Source of the DNA: Paenibacillus graminis
GTDB taxonomy: Bacteria; Bacillota; Bacilli; Paenibacillales; Paenibacillaceae
Reading direction: 5' to 3'
DNA length: 64,000 bases
Assembly: GCF_000758705.1 (NCBI RefSeq)
Contig: NZ_CP009287.1
Location: 682,001 to 746,000, forward strand
The number at the start of each line of letters is the position of its first letter. Position 1 is the first letter of the stretch. The position numbers were made by a program, and so were the translations under genes. Under the pieces are notes generated by a model, which saw only the letters and a program-made list of their open reading frames with translations, did no database searches and had not been told where the DNA came from. Below are positions 57,165 through 64,000 of the stretch, in pieces.

Positions 57165-58175
57165 CTACTGGGCTTTGGCCACCTGCACGTTGCCCAGAAA
57201 AGCAGACACACGCCGCAGATACTCGCGCGGATGCTCGCGGAACAGCAGTTCATGGTGGCTGCCCTTCACGATCCAGGAATCCGAATACGGGTTGCTCTGA
57301 TTAGCTGCAAGTTCTTCCGCAATAGGATACGGAGCCTTATCATCATTGGTGCCGTGCAGAAAGAGAGTAGGGAAAGGGTAATCCTTCGCCTTGACCTTGG
57401 AATAAGGAATCTGATTCAATCCTGTGCCGTTCAGCACCGGGAAGAGCAATTCCATAATTTCCAGGGAGGGCTGGCGGGGCAGATCGATGTTCTGCTTGAT
57501 GTTATGGTACAGCGTATCCGGCTCAAGCAGGAAGGTGCTGTCGAGAATCATGGCATCGACATCCTTGGTGACAAGTCCCGCCTGCAGAGCGGTACCCGCC
57601 CCCATCGAGAAGCCCCAGACAACAATCTCTTTGGCTCCATGCTCCTTGGCGTACTTTATGGCACCAAGGAGCTGCTGGGATTCCTTTTTGCCGCCGGTGG
57701 CGATATCCTTGTGGGTCTTGGAAGCGAAGCCGTAGTCAAACATGACTACATTGAAATTTAGGCTGTGCGCGTAATGGGCCAGATCGTACATCGGGACCCA
57801 GGTTTCCTCGCGGTTGGCGCCATAACCGTGGCTGAACACGATCGTTTTGGCCGAGCCCTTGGACGGAATATACCATCCCTGCATCATGCGGCTGCCGTCC
57901 AACGCCGGAAAGGTGATGTCCTCATAATCCAGTCCTTTGGCCAGTGACGGATTGGAGTACAGCGGGGCCACTGTAGGGTTGGACAGCACCCAGGCGATAT
58001 AACCGTGCAGTGCGATGAAACAGAAGACAAAAAAGAAAAAAACGGACAGAAGCAAAGCAACAATAATATGTTTAACGCGAATCATCCGCAGTGAAAGCTT
58101 GGGTGCAGCACTTGGTCTGTGCTCACCGGGCATACGGGAGACCGGCGTGCCGGTATGCGTGGTTGCCAAGTCCAT
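57165..58175 (-). CDS. Membrane-anchored alpha/beta hydrolase
   Basis: A 336-residue hydrolase with a 35-residue cytoplasmic N-terminus, one helix (HIIVALLLSVFFFFVFCFIA) and an extracytoplasmic catalytic domain. Motifs are TIVFSHGYGANREE, VVWGFSMGAGTALQ (nucleophile Ser), LFLHGTNDDKAPY (acid) and VKGSHHELLF (His). The layout is like B. subtilis YqkD and other secreted-side esterases; the substrate is unknown. AGGAGGGGACC precedes the ATG on the minus strand. Confidence 0.88.
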   Translation of the reverse strand: MDLATTHTGTPVSRMPGEHRPSAAPKLSLRMIRVKHIIVALLLSVFFFFVFCFIALHGYIAWVLSNPTVAPLYSNPSLAKGLDYEDITFPALDGSRMMQGWYIPSKGSAKTIVFSHGYGANREETWVPMYDLAHYAHSLNFNVVMFDYGFASKTHKDIATGGKKESQQLLGAIKYAKEHGAKEIVVWGFSMGAGTALQAGLVTKDVDAMILDSTFLLEPDTLYHNIKQNIDLPRQPSLEIMELLFPVLNGTGLNQIPYSKVKAKDYPFPTLFLHGTNDDKAPYPIAEELAANQSNPYSDSWIVKGSHHELLFREHPREYLRRVSAFLGNVQVAKAQ

Positions 58176-58406
58176 AAGGTCCCCTCCTATAACATCCGGA
58201 AATAGTTCATATGTTTAATCGTATGATTATGATCTTACAAAGTCAATGAAATAGCCGCTTTTGTAATGTAACTGTAAAGTGGGGCCCATTCTTTTCCGCT
58301 TCCGAAACTGCTGGACTTTGCCGGGGCATTTGCTCTAAGATAGAGTGGGTTGTTTTAATAATGTAACCGGGTTTCATTTAATGAAACAGTTGAAGGGGAG
58401 ATCGCA

Positions 58407-59150
58407 GTGGAGGACCGTAAACTGACTGTACGCGCGGTAGAACGGGCGTTGGATATATTGCTGTGTTTTACACAGGAAAGTGATCTGAGCCTGACCGAGA
58501 TTGCCTCCAAGATCAGTCTGCACAAAAGCACGGTGCACCGGCTGCTGACCACGCTGGAGGAAAAAGGGTTCCTTCTGCGCAATGAAGCCACAGAGAAATA
58601 CCGCCTGGGTATCCGTATCTGGGAGCTGTCCACGCATCTTCCAACCCTGGATGAACCGGCGGCGCTGCTGCTTCCGGCGATGGAAAAGCTGCGTGACCAG
58701 CTCGGAGAGACGGTAAGCCTGTATCTGCGCGATGGTCTGGAGCGTGTACGCATACAGGCTGTGCAGAGCCGCCAGGCGATCCGCCGGGTCGCACAGATCG
58801 GGGCCAGGCTGCCGCTTTCGGTAGGCGCTTCGAGCAAGGTGCTGGCAGCTTATGCTCCCCATGAGGTTCAGACCCGTCTGCTGGCCGACCCGAACTGGCC
58901 GGAGGCTGTGGACAAAAGTGTATATTTGGAGCAGCTGCAGGAGATCACCCGCCTAGGTTATGCGACAAGCTTCGAGGAACGGGAGCCGGGTGCGGCAGCG
59001 GTGGCTGTGCCCATTGTCGGACGGGCGGGAAAAGTAGTCGCAGCGCTTTCACTGTCAGGGCCAGTCAGCAGGCTCTCGCGGGAGATGCTGGAGGACTATG
59101 CCGTGGTATTGGCTGAAAACGCCGCAGAAATGGGCCTGATGATGGGCTAA
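58407..59150 (+). CDS. IclR-family transcriptional regulator
   Basis: A 247-residue regulator. The N-terminal winged helix reads VERALDILLCFTQESDLSLT and EIASKISLHKSTVHRLLTTL, followed by the wing GFLLRNEATEKYRLG. The C-terminal ligand domain contains LPLSVGASSKVLAAYAPHEV and ATSFEEREPGAAAVAVPIVG with the family's GxxAx..P pattern. IclR proteins usually sense a carbon compound and control a nearby catabolic gene; no such gene is adjacent. The GTG at 58407 follows AAGGGGAGATCGCA. Confidence 0.92.
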   Translation: MEDRKLTVRAVERALDILLCFTQESDLSLTEIASKISLHKSTVHRLLTTLEEKGFLLRNEATEKYRLGIRIWELSTHLPTLDEPAALLLPAMEKLRDQLGETVSLYLRDGLERVRIQAVQSRQAIRRVAQIGARLPLSVGASSKVLAAYAPHEVQTRLLADPNWPEAVDKSVYLEQLQEITRLGYATSFEEREPGAAAVAVPIVGRAGKVVAALSLSGPVSRLSREMLEDYAVVLAENAAEMGLMMG

Positions 59151-59229
59151 TGTATCAAGGTTCGTTATATAGTCGATTTAGGGGGTAATTAGTAAGTGAA
59201 AGCTATACAGTCATTATCTATAGGTAATT

Positions 59230-61482
59230 ATGGTTAATTCCGGGGCATGGGGGGATAGGATGGCTACTGTACTACCCGATTCATTAATGGAGGAGATGGA
59301 GGAGGTCCAGAAAACGTTCGGCAAAGCCACCGGGCAGGCTTTCGTGCTTACGGATCAAGAAGGAAACATTTTTACCCGTCCAGTAGCCGCTGGAACGTTT
59401 TATGAGATCATTTTGACTTCTCTGCAAGACTTGGCTTACCCCTTCAAGCCTACCTTGCGCAGATTGGGTTCTGTATCGCATCCTGTCATTCTGGAGGAAT
59501 GGGTTGCCGGATTAAAATACGTTATTATACCGTTGTTCCCAGGTTATGGGCAGACTTATTATCTATGGTCGGGTGTCTATATGGAAGAGGGCAGTAAAGC
59601 GCTGATTATGCCTGCTTTTGAAGCAAAAATGAAGAATCATCCCGCCTTTGAACAGTTGAAGAAAGAACTGCTTGCCCAACCTGAGCTCAGCCGGGAAGGC
59701 GTTGCTGAGGTACAGGGAAAGATCGCGGTGCTAGGCCGAATCCTCAGTAAATTGCTATCCGGTTGTGCGGCTGCTTCTGGAATGCCGAGGATTGGAGAAA
59801 TGACCTCCCGGCTCTTAACAGCTCTGGAGAAGGACTACCTCAAGGTTCAAGAGGTTCTGCAGCAGCTGGCGGCAAATACCTCGGCTGGGGACTTGTACGC
59901 TTTTGCCAAAGAGAATGAGGACGGCAGATTCCAGGTGGATTATGCCGCCGGAAGAGGGGCGCCTCTGCTGCTGAATACCGTTTTCCAGCAAGGCGACGGG
60001 TATCTCGGACAGGCTGTGCTTGGCAAAGAGCCGAGGCATTGGAGAACCACTGCACAAGACCCAAGGTCGTTGTTCTTCACGAAGTGCGGTCTTCCGCAAC
60101 CCGTATACTTGTCTTGCTACCCGGTCATGATCTATGGCGGCAGGAGAGCGCTTTTGCTGGCGGTAGGGTTCAGCACAAACGAACAGGTGCAAAGCTATGA
60201 CCTTGAGGAACAGCTCGTAGCCTCCTTGGTGGGACTTTCGGACAGAAGCGAGAAGCTGATACGGCGGGAAGAGCTGCGTAAAGAAGGAACTCTCCGGCTT
60301 AAGGAAGCCGTGCGGTTGCTGCCGCAGGTCACCACCTTTAAGGAACTGGGCAACGTGCTGCTCGATACCTTGATGGGCATGCCCTTTTCGCCTTCGCCGG
60401 TGCTTGTCTTTTTGCAGAACCAAGAAGATGCCGGGAGTTCATACTATTCCAGAGGCTGGACTAAAGAGGACGAGCTGCTGTATGTGAAGGATCTGGAGGA
60501 GCGGTATTCTCCGCAGGCCTTTCTCTCCGCTCCCATCGTCAATGAAGCCGCAGGCGAGCGTTTTCTCCTGGAATGTCCGCTAATCGCCGAAAATGCATTC
60601 AAGGGCATCTTATCCGTCGGGTTCCGGCAGCAGGGCGAAGCGGGGGAATGGCAAGCATTTACGGAATGCATCGCCACCCTGGCTGCGACGTCCATCCGTC
60701 TTCTGGAGAAAGACAGCAGGCATGCTAAGCATACTGAAGTTTTTTTGAAAAATCTCCGCTGTATACTGCAGGACAGCTATCCCGAGCTGCATCGTGTTTC
60801 GCAGGACGCTTCCGGGCTGGCGTATGATTTTGGCCGTTATCTGGGTTTGCCGGAAAGCGATTCCGAACGGCTTAAACGGAGCTGTCTGCTGGCCCCTTTT
60901 CAGCTGGAGCTGCTGGTTGAATATGATTTCTTTACCGAAGAGATTCTGCTGCTGAAGCAGGTGGACCGGTTGTCCGCTTTTTATTTTGAAATCGAGAAAC
61001 CTTTACTCTCCTTTGAGGCTCGAGTGCTGGCTCTTGTACTGCATCATGCGGGTGAGCGGGAGCAGGGGGAGCCGCTGGTGGACAGCAGAGAGACATGGCT
61101 TGATTCCTCGAGATTTAAGATGGTTTGTAATGTACAGGCGGCAATCGATGCCGAACTGCCGGCGTCGTTCCAGTCGTTTATGCTCAGCCGGTCCAGGGAA
61201 CAGCAGCAAGAGCAGGCGGTTTCACCCGGCAAGCTCCTGAACAACGCGGCTCTTAAGTCGCCGAAGGAAGAGTGGGGAATCTCGCCCCGCGAAGAAGAGG
61301 TGCTGGAGCTGATCATCCTCGGCAAGACCAATAAGGAAATTGCTTCTGCGTTATTCATCAGTGAACATACCGTGAAAAACCACTTGAGCCGTATTTTCAA
61401 TAAGATGAACGTGACGGACCGCTCGCAGATTATTGCCCTTGTCTATAAAAGAATTCTGAATTCAGAGGGGCTTGAGATTTAG
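59230..61482 (+). CDS. LuxR-type regulator with PocR-like and GAF-like sensor regions
   Basis: A 750-residue regulator. The last 65 residues are a clear LuxR/GerE helix-turn-helix: SPREEEVLELIILGKTNKEI, then ASALFISEHTVKNHLSRIFN. The N-terminal 170 residues (VQKTFGKATGQAFVLTDQEG, EEWVAGLKYVIIPLFPGYGQ) resemble a PocR-type sensory domain, and two central regions (about 200-350 and 370-500) look GAF-like. No ATP-binding loop is seen, so it is not a MalT-type protein. The start is uncertain: ATG 59230 has only AGGTAATT before it, ATG 59260 has GGGGGATAGG. The ligand and targets are unknown. Confidence 0.78.
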   Translation: MVNSGAWGDRMATVLPDSLMEEMEEVQKTFGKATGQAFVLTDQEGNIFTRPVAAGTFYEIILTSLQDLAYPFKPTLRRLGSVSHPVILEEWVAGLKYVIIPLFPGYGQTYYLWSGVYMEEGSKALIMPAFEAKMKNHPAFEQLKKELLAQPELSREGVAEVQGKIAVLGRILSKLLSGCAAASGMPRIGEMTSRLLTALEKDYLKVQEVLQQLAANTSAGDLYAFAKENEDGRFQVDYAAGRGAPLLLNTVFQQGDGYLGQAVLGKEPRHWRTTAQDPRSLFFTKCGLPQPVYLSCYPVMIYGGRRALLLAVGFSTNEQVQSYDLEEQLVASLVGLSDRSEKLIRREELRKEGTLRLKEAVRLLPQVTTFKELGNVLLDTLMGMPFSPSPVLVFLQNQEDAGSSYYSRGWTKEDELLYVKDLEERYSPQAFLSAPIVNEAAGERFLLECPLIAENAFKGILSVGFRQQGEAGEWQAFTECIATLAATSIRLLEKDSRHAKHTEVFLKNLRCILQDSYPELHRVSQDASGLAYDFGRYLGLPESDSERLKRSCLLAPFQLELLVEYDFFTEEILLLKQVDRLSAFYFEIEKPLLSFEARVLALVLHHAGEREQGEPLVDSRETWLDSSRFKMVCNVQAAIDAELPASFQSFMLSRSREQQQEQAVSPGKLLNNAALKSPKEEWGISPREEEVLELIILGKTNKEIASALFISEHTVKNHLSRIFNKMNVTDRSQIIALVYKRILNSEGLEI

Positions 61483-61535
61483 CGGTTGTTATGAACTATT
61501 CTTTCATCGGCAGCAAACTAAATAACAAAATATAC

Positions 61536-61586
61536 AGCAAACAGCCTCCAATCCTCCCGTATGGGAGTGTTTGGAGGCTGTTTGCT
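61536..61586. terminator. Terminator between the LuxR-type gene and acnA
   Basis: AGCAAACAGCCTCCAA ... TTGGAGGCTGTTTGCT, a 16-bp near-perfect stem with an inner CTCCC/GGGAG helix, between convergent genes. Confidence 0.85.
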
Positions 61587-61643
61587 TCAGGAAGGAACCG
61601 GATTACCGGGGACACGCCCCGGTAACCGTTCATTCCCAAAGAT

Positions 61644-64000
61644 TTATTCTACCGGCAGCGCTGAATCCGATGTGGCGGCATCAGCCAGCATCTGGCGGAG
61701 GACGGTCTGCAGAATACCGCCATTCCGGTAGTAGTCGATATCAACGGTGCTGTCGAGACGGGCAATAACCGGGAACTCGAACTGGGTGCCGTCTTCGCGG
61801 GTTGCTGTGACAGTCAGCTCCTGACCCGGCTGAACATCATTGCCAAGTCCGGTGATGTTGAAGGTCTCGCGTCCGGTCAGGCCCATGCTGCTCCAGCCAT
61901 GGCCTTCCTGGAATTGCAGCGGAAGTACGCCCATGCCGACGAGATTGCTGCGGTGAATCCGCTCGAAGCTCTCGGCGATAACCGCTTTGACGCCCAGCAG
62001 GAGCGTGCCTTTGGCTGCCCAGTCGCGTGAGCTGCCGGTGCCGTATTCCTTGCCGGCGATGACGATCAGATTCTGTCCTGCGGATTGGTACAGCATGGAC
62101 GCATCATAGATCGACATCACTTCTTCGCTTGGCAGGAAGGTGGTGACTCCGCCTTCCGTTCCCGGAGCGACCGCGTTGCGGATGCGGATATTCGCAAACG
62201 TGCCGCGCATCATCACTTCATGGTTCCCGCGGCGTGAGCCGTAGGAGTTGAAGTCTGCACGTTCCACGCCATGGCTCCGCAAATATTCGCCGGCCGGGCC
62301 AGAGGTCGAGATATTGCCTGCTGGCGAGATGTGGTCGGTGGTTACGGAATCGGCAAGCAGCGCGAGTACGCGGGCATTGCGGATGTCTTTGATATCGCCG
62401 ACCCCGTCTGCCAGATTCTCAAAGAACGGCGGGTTCTGGATGTACGTAGAGTTGTCATCCCATTCGTACAGCTCGCCTTCCGGCACTGGAATAGAGTTCC
62501 AACGTTCGTTGGCCGTAAATACATTCTCATATTTGCGGCGGAACATCTCCGGACTCAGGGAGAGGCTGATAGCTTCGCGGATTTCCGCGGAGGTTGGCCA
62601 GATATCGGCAAGGTATACAGGCTCGCCTTGCGGATCATAGCCCAGCGGCTCCGTCTTCAGATCAATGTTGACTGTGCCTGCCAGGGCGTAAGCTACGACA
62701 AGCGGCGGCGACGCCAGGTAATTCGCTTTGACCTGGGCATGCACACGGCCCTCAAAGTTCCGGTTCCCGGATATTACAGCAGCTACTGTCATATCATTGT
62801 CTGTAATCGCCTGGCTGACTTCATCCGGCAGCGGGCCGGAGTTGCCGATACAGGTGGCACAGCCGTAGCCGGCCAGATAGAAGCCGAGCGCTTCCAGCGG
62901 CTTCAGCAGATCGGCCTTTTCCAGGTACTCGGTAACAACCAGTGAGCCTGGCGTGAGACTGCTTTTTACGTATCCGGGTTTGGTCAGTCCGCGTTCTACA
63001 GCTTTCTTGGCCAGCAGACCGGCCCCCAGCATTACACTTGGGTTGGAAGTATTCGTACAGCTCGTAATGGCTGCAATCACAACCGCGCCAGTGCTGAGCT
63101 TGCTGGTAGTCCCGTTCTTATGCTGCACTTCGACAACCTCGCTGATTTTTTCATCGCTGAGGCCATAGCCGCCCTTGTCGACCGGTGTGCGGATAATCCC
63201 TTCGAAGTTTTCTTTCATATGCGTCAGCTCAACACGGTCCTGCGGACGTTTCGGTCCGGCAAGGCTTGGAACTACAGAAGCAAGGTCAAGTTCAATGGTA
63301 TCGGTGAATGCCGGGTCCGGCGTATCCGAGGTGCGGAACATCCCCTGCGCCTTATAGTAGTCTCCAACCAGCTCTACAAGCTCATCCGGGCGGCCGGTGC
63401 TGCGCAGGTAGGCAAGCGTCTCGTCGTCCACCGGGAAGAAACCGATAGTTGCGCCGTATTCGGGAGCCATGTTGGCCACTGTTGCGCGGTCCGCCAGGCT
63501 GATGTTGGCCAGACCCGGTCCGTAGAATTCGACAAATTTGCCGACTACGCCTTTTTTGCGCAGCATTTGGGTGACAGTCAGGGCCAGATCGGTAGCGGTA
63601 GCCCCTTCAACCAGACTGCCTGTAAGCTTGAAGCCCACTACATCCGGTGTCACAAAATAAAGCGGCTGCCCCAGCATTCCGGCTTCGGCCTCAATGCCGC
63701 CCACGCCCCAGCCTACTACGCCAAGACCGTTAATCATCGTGGTATGGGAATCGGTTCCGACCAGGGAATCCGGGTATACTACGGTTTCACCGTCAACGTT
63801 CTTCGTGGTGGCCACGGAAGCCAGATACTCCAGATTGACCTGGTGGACAATTCCTGTTGCCGGGGGAACAGCGCGGAAATTGTTGAAGGCTGTCTGCGCC
63901 CAGCGCAGGAAACGGTAGCGTTCTTCGTTGCGTTCGAACTCTACATTCATATTGTATTCCAGCGCGTCTGCGGTACCAAAAGCATCAACCATAACCGAGT
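61644..64000 (-). CDS. acnA: Aconitate hydratase (5' end outside window)
   Basis: The C-terminal 785 or so residues of an AcnA-type aconitase, the TCA-cycle enzyme interconverting citrate and isocitrate; full-length proteins have about 900 residues, so the first 100 are missing beyond base 64000. The frame is still open at the edge and the visible start [13 protein letters not shown] matches an internal position. Iron-sulfur ligands are in [20 protein letters not shown] and [17 protein letters not shown]. The swivel domain shows [20 protein letters not shown] and [20 protein letters not shown]. In Bacillus this protein also binds RNA when its cluster is lost. Confidence 0.96.
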   Translation of the reverse strand, partial: SVMVDAFGTADALEYNMNVEFERNEERYRFLRWAQTAFNNFRAVPPATGIVHQVNLEYLASVATTKNVDGETVVYPDSLVGTDSHTTMINGLGVVGWGVGGIEAEAGMLGQPLYFVTPDVVGFKLTGSLVEGATATDLALTVTQMLRKKGVVGKFVEFYGPGLANISLADRATVANMAPEYGATIGFFPVDDETLAYLRSTGRPDELVELVGDYYKAQGMFRTSDTPDPAFTDTIELDLASVVPSLAGPKRPQDRVELTHMKENFEGIIRTPVDKGGYGLSDEKISEVVEVQHKNGTTSKLSTGAVVIAAITSCTNTSNPSVMLGAGLLAKKAVERGLTKPGYVKSSLTPGSLVVTEYLEKADLLKPLEALGFYLAGYGCATCIGNSGPLPDEVSQAITDNDMTVAAVISGNRNFEGRVHAQVKANYLASPPLVVAYALAGTVNIDLKTEPLGYDPQGEPVYLADIWPTSAEIREAISLSLSPEMFRRKYENVFTANERWNSIPVPEGELYEWDDNSTYIQNPPFFENLADGVGDIKDIRNARVLALLADSVTTDHISPAGNISTSGPAGEYLRSHGVERADFNSYGSRRGNHEVMMRGTFANIRIRNAVAPGTEGGVTTFLPSEEVMSIYDASMLYQSAGQNLIVIAGKEYGTGSSRDWAAKGTLLLGVKAVIAESFERIHRSNLVGMGVLPLQFQEGHGWSSMGLTGRETFNITGLGNDVQPGQELTVTATREDGTQFEFPVIARLDSTVDIDYYRNGGILQTVLRQMLADAATSDSALPVE

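Overview
The window looks like chromosomal DNA from a Paenibacillus-type, endospore-forming Firmicute. Coding density is high, base composition is moderate in G+C, ribosome-binding sites are strong (AAGGAGG-like), and GTG and TTG starts are common. Family-level markers agree: a GerA/GerC/GerB germination operon, EcsAB, a bacilliredoxin, a YneF protein, a KinB-like sporulation-type kinase, and a YesMN-LplABC sugar module. I saw no rRNA, tRNA, phage, transposase or CRISPR. Gene names rest on reading motifs in the translations, not on database searches.

Layout. 1-2.6 kb: end of an unknown gene, then an ArsR regulator and a SulP anion transporter. 2.6-3.7 kb: repeat-rich gap. 3.7-4.8 kb: DUF1361 membrane protein and a convergent alkyltransferase-like protein. 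5.1-9.1 kb: spore germination operon. 9.2-11.6 kb: small accessory enzymes (hydrolase-like, ABM monooxygenase, APH-like kinase, DUF1697). 12.3-16.6 kb: cell-envelope sugar cluster (GT39, GT2, UTP-glucose-1-phosphate uridylyltransferase). 17.1-20.1 kb: half-size FAD protein and an OmpR-type two-component system. 20.3-25.3 kb: glgC-glgD-glgP behind a clear sigma-A promoter. 25.4-30.3 kb: fRMsr, GNAT, DHA2 efflux pump, MarR regulator and a decayed MFS gene. 30.4-32.4 kb: ecsAB. 32.4-32.95 kb: another hairpin array. 33-41 kb: HI0933 flavoprotein, sensor kinase, bacilliredoxin, nadE, hydrolase, acpS, mutY. 41.6-47.6 kb: sodA, GNAT, lepB, queG, yneF, folE and a second, fused SOD. 47.7-57.1 kb: glycan-debranching-like hydrolase, LplABC-type importer and a divergent YesN/YesM pair. 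57.2-64 kb: membrane-anchored hydrolase, IclR regulator, LuxR-type regulator and acnA, which is cut by the window edge.

The most unusual content is intergenic. Three tandem arrays (about 2.76-2.90, 3.16-3.61 and 32.64-32.93 kb) repeat a 24-bp palindrome every 50-52 bp. Their stems differ between arrays by paired, compensating base changes, which suggests selection on the palindrome or hairpin. A second family of imperfect inverted repeats occurs four times (2.96, 11.88, 16.60 and 41.23 kb). Three copies span 178-179 bp between outer arms; the fourth is longer by one 51-bp unit. Its arms are also spaced 50-52 bp apart, close to five helical turns. A third inverted-repeat family flanks acpS on both sides. 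Two genes (34410 and 50883) have good Shine-Dalgarno sequences exactly 8 nt before an ATT codon and no better start nearby.
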